26,254 nt of DNA from assembly GCA_023387775.1 (NCBI GenBank), contig JAEWHN010000034.1:1-26254 (forward strand), in the 5' to 3' direction. Shown here piece by piece: positions 1 through 7,041 of the stretch (position 1 is the stretch's first letter; each line of letters starts with the position of its first letter). A model generated the notes under the pieces. The model did not search any database and was not told where the DNA came from. It saw nothing but the letters and a program-made list of their open reading frames with translations. The translations under genes and the position numbers were made by a program. Source of the DNA: Pseudomonadota bacterium. GTDB lineage: Bacteria; Pseudomonadota; Alphaproteobacteria; Rhizobiales; Rhizobiaceae.

Positions 1-1
1 C

Positions 2-1042
2 AGCCTGCCGGGTGTGGCGGGCCTCGTCTTCATGCTCTGCATCACCTCCTTCACCATCGTGCTGACGCTGGGCGGCGGCCCGCGCGCCTCCACGCTGGAG
101 GTGGCGATCTACCAGTCGCTGCGCTTCGATTTCGACCCGGCGCGCGCCGTGGCGCTGACCGCCCTGCAGATCCTGCTCACCATGGCCGTGGTAGTGGCGC
201 TGGCGCGGCTCGGCGCCAATGTCACTGGCGACGCCAATCTTTCCGTGGCTGCGCGGCGCTATATTCCGGCAAGCCGCGGCGAGACCGTGTTCGATGCCGT
301 GCTGATCGCCACTGCCCTCGCCTTCGTCGCCGGGCCGATGCTGGCGACCGTGCTGTCCGGGCTGGAAGCCGACCTTGCGCGGCTGGTAGGCGAAACGACG
401 GTTCGCCGTGCGGCCGCCACCAGTCTCGTGCTTGCCTGCCTTTCGGCGCTGCTGTGCGTGGCGCTGGCCCTGGCGCTCACCATGGCGCGCAGGGCGCTGG
501 CGCTGCGTCGGGCCGGAAAGGGCGAGCGCAGCCTGCTGGAGCGGGCGACCGACACCGGCGCCGGTTTCGTGCTGGTTGTGCCGCCCATCGTCATCGGGGC
601 TGGCTGGTTCGTGCTTCTGCGCAACTCCCAGAATGTCTTCGCGCTTGCGCCGGTGATGGTGGTGACGGTCAATGCCGTGATGGCCATGCCCTTTGCGCTG
701 CGCGCCATCCGCCCGGCCCACGACGCCGCCAGCGAGCGGCACGAGCGCCTGTGCGCCCAGCTCGGCATCGGCGGCTGGAACCGGCTGCGCCTGATCGAAT
801 GGCCCGTCCTGCGCCGGCCGCTCTCCACCGCCTTTGCCTTCGCCATGGCGCTGTCGCTCGGCGATCTCGGCGTCATCGCGCTGTTCGGCAGCGACCAGGT
901 ACAGACACTGCCCTACCTCCTGCTCGCCCGCATGGGCAGCTATCGCACCGCCGACGCTGCCGGCCTTGCCTTGCTGCTCGGCCTTCTCTGCCTGGCATTG
1001 ATGGCGCTTGCCGACCGCCTCGGAAAGGACACCACGCCATGA
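2..1042 (+). CDS. thiP: Thiamine/TPP ABC transporter permease ThiP (5' truncated by window edge)
   Basis: This is the inner-membrane permease of the ThiBPQ thiamine/thiamine pyrophosphate importer. The frame is open from the first bases, so only the C-terminal part (about 346 residues) is present; the GTG at 14 is internal, not a start. Visible features are several hydrophobic segments and a binding-protein-dependent permease EAA-type loop around AASERHERLCAQLGIGGW, which normally contacts the ATPase. The reading before the loop (LCITSFTIVLTLGGGPRAS) is typical of ThiP. The stop TGA overlaps the ATG of the next gene (ATGA), so thiP and thiQ are translationally coupled. Assignment rests on family-level recognition plus the thiQ neighbour; another Fe/thiamine-type permease is unlikely. 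Confidence 0.9.
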   Translation, partial: SLPGVAGLVFMLCITSFTIVLTLGGGPRASTLEVAIYQSLRFDFDPARAVALTALQILLTMAVVVALARLGANVTGDANLSVAARRYIPASRGETVFDAVLIATALAFVAGPMLATVLSGLEADLARLVGETTVRRAAATSLVLACLSALLCVALALALTMARRALALRRAGKGERSLLERATDTGAGFVLVVPPIVIGAGWFVLLRNSQNVFALAPVMVVTVNAVMAMPFALRAIRPAHDAASERHERLCAQLGIGGWNRLRLIEWPVLRRPLSTAFAFAMALSLGDLGVIALFGSDQVQTLPYLLLARMGSYRTADAAGLALLLGLLCLALMALADRLGKDTTP

Positions 1043-1782
1043 CCTCGCCTGCCCGCACAGGAGGCCTCGACATCAGGCTGGATGATGTGGCCTTCACCTA
1101 TGAGGACATGCGCATGCGCTTCGACGCCACGATCGAGGCCGGTTCTCTCACCTCGGTGATGGGCCCCAGCGGCGCCGGGAAGTCGACCTTGCTCAACCTG
1201 CTTGCCGGCTTCGAGACGCCCGAATCCGGTCGCGTGCTGATGGGCGGCGTGGATGTCACCAACGCCCCGCCATCCGCCCGTCCGGTGTCGATGGTGTTCC
1301 AGGAAAACAACCTCTTCGCGCATTTGAGCGTCGAGCAGAATGTCGGCCTCGGCCGCTCGCCGGCGCTGCGCCTGACCGAAGCCGACCGTGCGGCTGTTTC
1401 TGATGCGCTTGCCCGCACCGGACTTGCCGGCAAGGAAAGGCGCCTGCCGCGCGAACTCTCCGGCGGCGAGCGCCAGCGCGTGGCACTGGCACGGGTGCTG
1501 GTGCGCGACCGACCGGTGCTGCTGCTCGACGAGCCCTTCGCCGCCCTGGGCCCGGCCCTGCGGGCGGACATGATCGACATGGTCATGTCCGTCCACGCGG
1601 AACGGCGCATGACTGTTGTCTTCGTGACACACCAGCCCGAGGACGCCAGGCGAATCGGCGGCAACCTGCTGTTTCTCGAGCGGGGAATGGTGGCTGCAGC
1701 CGGCACGGCGGCCGAATTCTTCAACGAAAGCGGGCCCAGGGCCTTCCGCGACTACATCGGGACGGGCGGCAATGTGGCGTGA
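1039..1782 (+). CDS. thiQ: Thiamine ABC transporter ATP-binding protein ThiQ
   Basis: Cytoplasmic ATPase that powers thiamine/TPP uptake together with ThiP and the periplasmic ThiB (ThiB lies outside the window). The 247-aa protein has the full ABC set in order: Walker A GPSGAGKST, Q-loop VFQENN, signature LSGGERQR, Walker B VLLLDEPFAAL and H-loop VTHQ. The ATG at 1039 is chosen because it overlaps the thiP stop (ATGA) and gives the normal ThiQ length; the open frame continues further upstream only as a shadow inside thiP. In many bacteria thiBPQ is preceded by a TPP riboswitch, but that region is not in this window. Confidence 0.92.
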   Translation: MTSPARTGGLDIRLDDVAFTYEDMRMRFDATIEAGSLTSVMGPSGAGKSTLLNLLAGFETPESGRVLMGGVDVTNAPPSARPVSMVFQENNLFAHLSVEQNVGLGRSPALRLTEADRAAVSDALARTGLAGKERRLPRELSGGERQRVALARVLVRDRPVLLLDEPFAALGPALRADMIDMVMSVHAERRMTVVFVTHQPEDARRIGGNLLFLERGMVAAAGTAAEFFNESGPRAFRDYIGTGGNVA

Positions 1783-1998
1783 ATCCGGGAAGTTGCCCGG
1801 AAGCGGACACAATTTTTATTCAGATGAACCATAGGGGCCGGTCCGGATTCTTGTTTTGTCAGGAGGAGTGTGGCTACGTCCTGAGTTAGCCTGCGATGCT
1901 TTGCTGCCCCGCCCGACGAAAGGAACTGTTTTCTGTCGACCCGCCTGATCTCCGCCGGATGGACGTTTTCGCCCACAGGCTCGCGCCTGCGCGCGGGC

Positions 1999-3441
1999 AT
2001 GGCCGTTGCCTTGCTGGCGCTGGTCTCGGGGTGCCAGGCAATAAACAGCGAGCTGAAGGAATCGGGCTTCCAGCCGTCGAACAATCCCGTCACGGTCGAC
2101 AACGTCTCGCGCAACGACCGCATGGCCGAACTGGCCAGGAGCCAGCACCCGCGCATCCTGGCGACCTATGGCGGCGAATATTCGGACCCGAAGCTGGAGC
2201 GCATGGTCGCCAAGGTTGTGGGCAACCTGACCACCGTGTCGGGCAACCCGACCCAGGCATATCGCATCACCATCCTCAATTCGCCCAACGTCAACGCTTT
2301 CGCGCTGCCGGGCGGCTATCTTTACGTCACCCGAGGCCTGCTGGCGCTCGCCAATGATTCGGCCGAGCTCGGGGCCGTCATCGCCCATGAGATGGGCCAT
2401 GTGACCGCCAACCACGGCATCCAGCGCCAGCAGAAGGAGGCCGAGGAAGTACTGGCCACCAAGGTGGTGACGGACGTTCTTGGCGAAAGCCCCACCGCCA
2501 AGGCGGCGCTGATCCGCGGCAAGCTCCGGCTTGCCCAGTTCTCGCGCAACCAGGAGCTGGAGGCCGACGCCATCGGCATCAAGGCCAGCGGCCAGGCCGG
2601 GCTCGACCCCTATGCGGCCGGGCGCTTCCTGCAGTCCATGGGCGCCTACAGCGACTTCCGCTCGGTCACCGGCGCGACCGATCCGAGCCTCGACTTCCTG
2701 GCCAGCCACCCCAACACGCCGCAGCGCGTCGAGCTGGCCCAGCGCCACGCGCGCATCGTCGGCCCCGACGGCGTCGGCCTGCGCGACCGCGATTCCTTCC
2801 TGGCCGGCATAGACGGCATGCTCTATGGCGACACGCCGGAGGAAGGCTATGTGCGCGGCACCACCTTCCTGCATCCGCGCCTGGGCATCTCGTTCTCGGT
2901 TCCGGCCGGCTTCGTCATCGACAATTCGGCGGCGGCCGTCACGGCCACTGGGCCCGGCGACATGGCTATCCGCTTCGACGGGGTGGCGATCGACAGCCGG
3001 ATGCCGCTTACCGACTATCTGCGCAGCGGCTGGGTGGCCGGGCTGGATGCCGCCAGCGTGCGGGCCGAGACGATCAACGGCAACGAGGCGGCGACGGCCA
3101 AAGCGCGTGCCGACGGCTGGCAGTTCGGCATCACCGTCATTCGTGCCGGGGAGCAGGTCTATCGCCTGCTGACGGCCGCCCCGCTGGCAAGCACGTCGCT
3201 GGCATCCGTGTCGCAGACTGTGAGCAGCAGTTTCCGCGTGCTGACGGCCGCCGAGAAGGCGGCGCTGAAGCCGCTGCGTATCCGCATCGTGACCGTTCAG
3301 CCCGGCCAGACAATCGGAACCCTTGCCGCCAGCATGGTGGGCGTCGACCGCAAGCTCGACCTGTTCCGGGTCCTGAACGGGCTTGCGCCCGGTGCGACCG
3401 TTTCCGCCGGCGACAAGGTCAAGATCGTCACCGACAAATAA
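1999..3441 (+). CDS. M48 family zinc metalloprotease lipoprotein with C-terminal LysM-like region
   Basis: Predicted envelope protease or quality-control factor of the BepA/YfgC-like M48 group. From the ATG at 1999 the protein is 480 aa. LVSGC at residues 9-12 is a lipobox with Cys12 as the lipidation site. The zinc motif HEMGH lies at 130-134, with the likely third ligand Glu186 in ELEAD. The last ~55 residues (VTVQPGQTIGTLAASM...AGDKVKIV) resemble a LysM or similar peptidoglycan-binding fold. The start is doubtful: from 1999 the signal peptide would have no positively charged n-region and no Shine-Dalgarno, whereas the frame stays open upstream and encodes RLISAGWTFSPTGSRLRAG behind an AAAGGA at about 1918. 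The real start may therefore be a non-ATG codon such as CTG 1933. It converges with rpoH. Confidence 0.88.
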   Translation: MAVALLALVSGCQAINSELKESGFQPSNNPVTVDNVSRNDRMAELARSQHPRILATYGGEYSDPKLERMVAKVVGNLTTVSGNPTQAYRITILNSPNVNAFALPGGYLYVTRGLLALANDSAELGAVIAHEMGHVTANHGIQRQQKEAEEVLATKVVTDVLGESPTAKAALIRGKLRLAQFSRNQELEADAIGIKASGQAGLDPYAAGRFLQSMGAYSDFRSVTGATDPSLDFLASHPNTPQRVELAQRHARIVGPDGVGLRDRDSFLAGIDGMLYGDTPEEGYVRGTTFLHPRLGISFSVPAGFVIDNSAAAVTATGPGDMAIRFDGVAIDSRMPLTDYLRSGWVAGLDAASVRAETINGNEAATAKARADGWQFGITVIRAGEQVYRLLTAAPLASTSLASVSQTVSSSFRVLTAAEKAALKPLRIRIVTVQPGQTIGTLAASMVGVDRKLDLFRVLNGLAPGATVSAGDKVKIVTDK

Positions 3442-3461
3442 GGCCCCCTTTCGGGAGGCCT
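3441..3461. terminator. Short hairpin between convergent M48 protease and rpoH genes
   Basis: AGGCC (3441-3445) pairs with GGCCT (3457-3461); one C/A mismatch and two further G-C pairs surround a small loop. The 51-bp convergent gap makes a shared terminator plausible, but the flanking T-tracts are poor, so this is a weak call. Confidence 0.35.
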
Positions 3462-3492
3462 CATTTGGATTGCGGAGCGCGGTTTGCGCGTA

Positions 3493-4353
3493 TCAGGCAG
3501 ACAGGAAGGCCGGGCTTTCCTTGACCAGTGCCGTTTTCAGCTTTTCCAGGGCGCGGCTCTCGATCTGGCGCACGCGCTCCTTGGAGATGCCCAGCGTCTC
3601 GCCCAGCGCCTCCAGCGTGGCGCCCTCGTCCTGCAGGCGGCGCTCCTCGATGATGCGCAGCTCGCGCTCGTTGAGCACGCCAAGCGCCTTCTTCAGCCAA
3701 TCGGAACGGCGCTCGACATCGATCGCCTCGCCGACCACTTCGTCGGGAAGCGGATCGTCGGACACAAGAAAGTCCATACGGTCGGCGGAGCCGCCGCGAT
3801 CGTCCACCAGCGGCGCGTTGAGCGATGTGTCCGGGCCAGACAGGCGCGCATCCATCATTGCCACATCGGCTTCCGACACGCCGAGCGCGGTGGAGATCTC
3901 CTTGTAGAGCGCGCTACTGGACTGGACCTCCTGCCCCCGCGCCAGGCGCGCCCGCAGGCGGCGCAGGTTGAAGAACAACGCCTTCTGGGCCGAGCTGGTG
4001 CCGCCGCGCACGATGGACCAGTTCTTGAGGATATAGTCCTGCATGGAGGCGCGTATCCACCACGTCGCATAGGTCGAGAAGCGAACGTCGCGGCCGGGCT
4101 CGAAGCGCGCAGCCGCTTCCAGAAGCCCGACATGGCCTTCCTGGATCAGGTCGCCCATCGGCAGGCCGAAATAGCGGAATTTCGCCGCCATCGAAATGAC
4201 AAGCCGCATATGCGCCGTGGTGATGCGGTGCATCGCGGCCTGGTCGTGATGCTCCTTCCAACGGATGGCGAGCTCCTGCTCCTCGCCGCGCTCGAGATAC
4301 GGCGCCTTCATCGCGGCCCGGATCATGGTTCGCCTTGCTTTGTCTTCGGTCAT
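3493..4353 (-). CDS. rpoH: RNA polymerase heat-shock sigma factor, RpoH2 type
   Basis: Sigma-32 family factor that directs RNA polymerase to heat/oxidative stress promoters. The protein is 286 aa. Region 2.4 (FSTYATWWIRASMQDYI) lies at about 92-108, the RpoH box QKALFFNLRR at 123-132, and a region 4.2 helix-turn-helix (LGISKERVRQIESRALEKL) near 254-272. The N-terminus (MIRAAMKAPYLERGEEQELA) and the MRLVISMAAKFR stretch match the second rhizobial paralogue RpoH2 rather than RpoH1. The ATG at 4353 has a GGGAG Shine-Dalgarno about 8 nt upstream. A consensus EcfG/RpoE2 promoter lies about 100 bp upstream, in agreement with the known RpoE2 control of rpoH2 in Sinorhizobium. Confidence 0.95.
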   Translation of the reverse strand: MTEDKARRTMIRAAMKAPYLERGEEQELAIRWKEHHDQAAMHRITTAHMRLVISMAAKFRYFGLPMGDLIQEGHVGLLEAAARFEPGRDVRFSTYATWWIRASMQDYILKNWSIVRGGTSSAQKALFFNLRRLRARLARGQEVQSSSALYKEISTALGVSEADVAMMDARLSGPDTSLNAPLVDDRGGSADRMDFLVSDDPLPDEVVGEAIDVERRSDWLKKALGVLNERELRIIEERRLQDEGATLEALGETLGISKERVRQIESRALEKLKTALVKESPAFLSA

Positions 4354-4801
4354 GCTGCGCTCCCAAACTCTGGCGCAATTCCAGGTCGCGGTTATCCGGT
4401 GCCTTCAGGCAAGGGTCGCAGCCGACTCGAACCGCCCTACAAGCCTTGCAACGTGAATCTCAAACGAATGTTCCATGGCCTGCGTCAATGCGCGCCGACC
4501 CGATGGAGGGCGTCGGCAGCACCCGTTGCCTCCGCGAAAACCGGCTTCTTCGGAGCAGAGTGTCGGTGGAAGATGACGAGGCGCGCGATGACCGGAAACG
4601 GCGCGGGACCCGCCGACTTCTTCTTCCGGGTGGCCGCTATCGCCCCGCCGCCTACCCCGCGATGGCGGCAGAAACCGCCGTCCCCTCCTGACCATCGTCG
4701 GCGAAGAAGAATATGGGCGACCGCAACGCCGGTGCCCCGGTGGGCCGGGACGATGCAATGCCGATGATGCGGGCTCGTGGCCCCGCCCTTCTTGAACGGG
4801 A
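4354..4801. other. Intergenic region upstream of rpoH2
   Basis: This 448-bp stretch holds the rpoH2 promoter at 4450-4474 and the end of the small-protein transcription unit. Long open frames exist on both strands but are arginine/proline-rich, lack good ribosome binding sites and overlap each other, as expected in GC-rich noncoding DNA. I recognise no gene in 4480-4800. Confidence 0.5.
4450..4474 (-). promoter_or_regulatory. EcfG (RpoE2)-type general stress promoter of rpoH2
   Basis: On the minus strand GGAAC (4474-4470) is followed by exactly 16 nt and CGTT (4453-4450). This matches the alphaproteobacterial general stress sigma consensus GGAAC-N16/17-CGTT. It faces rpoH and would give a 5' UTR of about 90 nt. 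The site is seen in the sequence; its activity is inferred. Confidence 0.78.
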
Positions 4802-4993
4802 TCAGGACAACCGGATGTCGCCTTCCACCACGTGGTTGAGGTCCGTGCCTTGGGCCGTCAGCGTCATGCGCACATGCAGGCGCTCGCCGCTCACCGCACC
4901 GTCGCGCACCACCGCCTCGATCGCCCGCTGCGAGGTGACGCCGACCTGCTTGAGAAACTTGCGGATCGACATGTTCAGCACATCTTCGTCCAT
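4802..4993 (-). CDS. Small conserved protein (DUF6494-like), 63 aa
   Basis: Short cytoplasmic protein of unknown function. It begins MDEDVLNMSIRKFLKQVGVT and continues with a helical segment SQRAIEAVVRDGAV and a beta-rich end (LHVRMTLTAQG, HVVEGDIRLS). This resembles a family of ~60-70 aa alphaproteobacterial proteins that I believe is annotated DUF6494. The ATG at 4993 is preferred over the upstream TTG at 5008 because AGGAGG sits 7-8 nt ahead of it; the TTG would lie within that ribosome binding site. It lies downstream of carD on the same strand, but a strong terminator separates them, so it is probably transcribed on its own. No enzymatic motif is visible. Confidence 0.75.
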   Translation of the reverse strand: MDEDVLNMSIRKFLKQVGVTSQRAIEAVVRDGAVSGERLHVRMTLTAQGTDLNHVVEGDIRLS

Positions 4994-5145
4994 GGCAGGC
5001 CTCCTCAACTTGCAGATGGAGGGATTTTAAGCCGTGGCGGCAAAGGGGCAAGGGCATTTGGGCCAACAGAATTGCGGGCCCCGCCAGTCGGGTTGGTTCG
5101 GCTTTCGAGTGATCCGCAGGGCGCCGCCACGCCTTTCAGGCCAAC

Positions 5146-5175
5146 AAAAAACCCGGCGTTTCCGCCGGGTTTTTT
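5146..5175. terminator. Strong intrinsic terminator downstream of carD
   Basis: Perfect 13-bp stem: AAAAAACCCGGCG (5146-5158), loop TTTC, then the exact complement to 5175, giving a T6 tract on either strand. It starts about 30 bp past the carD stop and would terminate carD; by symmetry it could also work in the other direction. Confidence 0.9.
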
Positions 5176-5205
5176 CGATGTTGCCGAAGTGCGAGCTTTC
5201 GCGGC

Positions 5206-5790
5206 TTATGCCGCCTCTTCCTGCTCGGCTTCCTCGTTGTCGGCCTCGGCCTTGGAGCCGCGCTTGGGGCCCTTGGCAAGGTTGGTCTCGATCATGCGCA
5301 CCGCCTCGGTCTCCGACACGCGGTTGACGGCGGCGATTTCGCGGGCCATGCGGTCAAGCGCGGCCTCGTAGAGTTGGCGCTCGGAATAGGACTGCTCCGG
5401 CTGGTTTTCGGCGCGGTAGAGGTCGCGCACCACTTCCGAGATGGAGATGAGGTCGCCCGAATTGATCTTGGCGTCATATTCCTGCGCACGGCGCGACCAC
5501 ATGGTGCGCTTGACGCGGGCACGGCCCTGCAGAACCTTCAGCGCACGCTCGACATAGTCCGTCTCCGACAGCTTGCGCATGCCGATGGAGGTCGCCTTGG
5601 CAACCGGCACCTTCAGGCGCATCTTGTCCTTCTGGAAGTCGATGACGAAGAGCTCCAGCTTGTGGCCCGCGACTTCCTGCTCGTCGATCGCCATGATCTG
5701 GCCGACGCCATGCGCCGGGTAGACGATGTACTCGCCCGTCTTGAAGCCATGACGGCCTGCGGATTTCTTCTGCGCGGTTGCGGTTCCCAT
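5206..5790 (-). CDS. carD: CarD-family transcription regulator
   Basis: RNA polymerase-binding regulator (CarD/CdnL family) that stabilises the open complex at rRNA and other promoters. The protein is 194 aa. The N-terminal CarD/TRCF Tudor-like domain starts at FKTGEYIVYPAHGVGQI (about 16-32) and runs to about residue 75. The C-terminal helical DNA-contact domain carries RTMWSRRAQEY; Trp98 is at the position of the conserved base-wedging Trp. The tail (181-194) is acidic, rich in Glu and Ala. The ATG at 5790 is chosen because AAGGAG lies about 9 nt upstream and the protein then starts like other rhizobial CarD proteins; the upstream open frame (to 5922) is noncoding. A strong terminator follows the gene. 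Confidence 0.93.
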   Translation of the reverse strand: MGTATAQKKSAGRHGFKTGEYIVYPAHGVGQIMAIDEQEVAGHKLELFVIDFQKDKMRLKVPVAKATSIGMRKLSETDYVERALKVLQGRARVKRTMWSRRAQEYDAKINSGDLISISEVVRDLYRAENQPEQSYSERQLYEAALDRMAREIAAVNRVSETEAVRMIETNLAKGPKRGSKAEADNEEAEQEEAA

Positions 5791-6160
5791 ACGCCCTGAA
5801 CTCCTTTTATGACGCCGGCTGGAACGCCGGCATACCTGTTGGACGGCCGAGTCGGCCGAAAAGCGGATGCCGCAAGACGACAAACACCCCTCCGGTAAAG
5901 CCAGAGGCCGGCAAACGGGCAATGCGTTTGTCCCAGCCCAAGTCGCCTTGGTCCGAAGTTGTGTTCACCTTTCAGTGATTAGGGCGTTGCGCCATAAATC
6001 GACAGCGTGTCAGCGGCATGATCAACCCCTTCTTACTACAAATAGTTGAAAGAATCAAGGTTTTGCCGCGCGTGCCAGCGCGGCCCCGCCGGAACGGGGC
6101 AATCAGCATGCATTCGAAACTAGGGCGCGCCCGCCAGGCGGCAAGCGCGCTGAAGCGCAA
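5791..6160. other. carD leader / fdxA-carD intergenic region
   Basis: This 370-bp stretch has several inverted repeats: GCCGGC-N6-GCCGGC just ahead of the carD ribosome binding site (about 5818-5833), GCCCCG-N6-CGGGGC at 6083-6100, and GCCGCGC-N6-GCGCGGC at 6065-6084. An AT-richer patch at 6015-6060 is the most likely place for the carD promoter. The hairpins at 6065-6100 could end the fdxA transcript but lack a U-tract on the minus strand. A 15-codon ORF is described under findings. Confidence 0.45.
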
Positions 6161-6499
6161 TCAGTCGCCCTGCCCGGGCTCCGGCGAGAAAAACTTCTCG
6201 AACTTGCCCGGCATGCCGTCGAATTCCTTCGCGTCTGCCGGGGCCTCCTTCTTGGAGGTGATGTTCGGCCACTTCGAGGCGTATTCGGTGTTGATCTCGA
6301 GCCACTTCTCAAGGCCGGGCTCGGTGTCCGGCTTGATCGCTTCGGCCGGGCACTCGGGCTCGCACACGCCGCAGTCGATGCACTCGTCGGGGTGGATGAC
6401 GAGCATGTTGTCGCCCTCATAGAAGCAGTCGACCGGACAGACTTCAACGCAGTCCATGTATTTGCACTTGATGCAATTGTCGGTCACGACATAGGTCAT
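6161..6499 (-). CDS. fdxA: 7Fe ferredoxin FdxA ([3Fe-4S][4Fe-4S])
   Basis: Small soluble electron carrier, 112 aa. The cysteine pattern is that of the FdxA/FdI 7Fe group: Cys9, Cys12, Cys17, Cys21 and Cys25 in the N-terminal part, then Cys40-x2-Cys43-x2-Cys46-x3-Cys50-Pro in ECIDCGVCEPECP. The C-terminal ~50 residues (WLEINTEYASKWPNITSKKE...) are the usual FdxA extension. The start is the ATG at 6499 (MTYVVTDNCIKCKYMDCVEV), the invariant N-terminus of the family. It lies about 150 bp downstream of the S4-domain gene on the same strand, so it may be part of the helicase-S4-fdxA unit or have its own promoter. The redox partner cannot be read from the sequence. Confidence 0.95.
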   Translation of the reverse strand: MTYVVTDNCIKCKYMDCVEVCPVDCFYEGDNMLVIHPDECIDCGVCEPECPAEAIKPDTEPGLEKWLEINTEYASKWPNITSKKEAPADAKEFDGMPGKFEKFFSPEPGQGD

Positions 6500-6645
6500 G
6501 CTGCTGCTCCGGGACTCTGGCCCACTCCTGTTATATGGGGTCAGGTAACCGCTTTGCGAAGGTCTTGCAAGGGCGGCCATGTCGCAGAAGCCGGTCGTTT
6601 TGGAATGACGTTCCACGCGGCTGCGATCGGCGAAATCGTGATGGC

Positions 6646-7029
6646 TCAGCGCTCGTGCAGCTTGTCGATCTGGCGCCGCTCGCGCTTGGTCGGGCGCCCG
6701 CTGCCAACGTCGCGCACCGGCACCAGCGCATCCGGAAGTGCCGGGTCCTTCGGCGCCGGTGCGGGCGAGAGATCCTCATAGAGCAGCCGGGCCTCATCGG
6801 CCGGCCCGCGCCGGCTGCCCGGCGACAACACCTTGTAGACAAGGATGCGCCGGTCGAGCGTGATCGTCAGCACGTCGCCCGGCTTGACGGCATCGGCCGC
6901 CTGGCTCGTCTTCTCGCCATTGATGCGCACGCGCCCCATCTGGACGAGCCTGGCCGCCAGCGAGCGCGACTTTATCGCACGCGAGAAGAACAGCCATTTG
7001 TCGATGCGCTGACGACCTTCGGCAGGCAT
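6646..7029 (-). CDS. S4-domain RNA-binding protein (Hsp15-like)
   Basis: The 127-aa protein has an S4 RNA-binding fold at about residues 8-65 (RIDKWLFFSRAIKSRSLAAR, then GRVRINGEKTSQAADAVKPGD). The C-terminal tail is basic (RPTKRERRQIDKL). In E. coli the Hsp15 relative binds free 50S subunits carrying nascent chains and helps recycle them; I infer a similar ribosome-linked role. Its ATG is 12 nt after the stop of the helicase gene, so the two are almost certainly co-transcribed, and pairing an RNA helicase with an S4 protein supports an RNA or ribosome function. Confidence 0.88.
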   Translation of the reverse strand: MPAEGRQRIDKWLFFSRAIKSRSLAARLVQMGRVRINGEKTSQAADAVKPGDVLTITLDRRILVYKVLSPGSRRGPADEARLLYEDLSPAPAPKDPALPDALVPVRDVGSGRPTKRERRQIDKLHER

Positions 7030-7041
7030 CGGCCCCGGCGC

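Noticed and set aside
4485..4758. Minus-strand frame ending in VIARLVIFHRHSAPKKPVFA, possibly a small gene or repeat
   Set aside because: No ribosome binding site or domain; it vaguely recalls translated rhizobial intergenic DNA but I cannot support an element boundary.
3484..4767. Long plus-strand open frame (427 codons) opposite rpoH2
   Set aside because: It is the antisense shadow of rpoH2, has no family resemblance and no ribosome binding site; the minus-strand protein is a clear sigma factor.
6065..6100. Overlapping GC-rich hairpins thought to be an fdxA terminator
   Set aside because: On the minus strand they are followed by AAAACC rather than a U-tract, so a standard intrinsic terminator is not supported.
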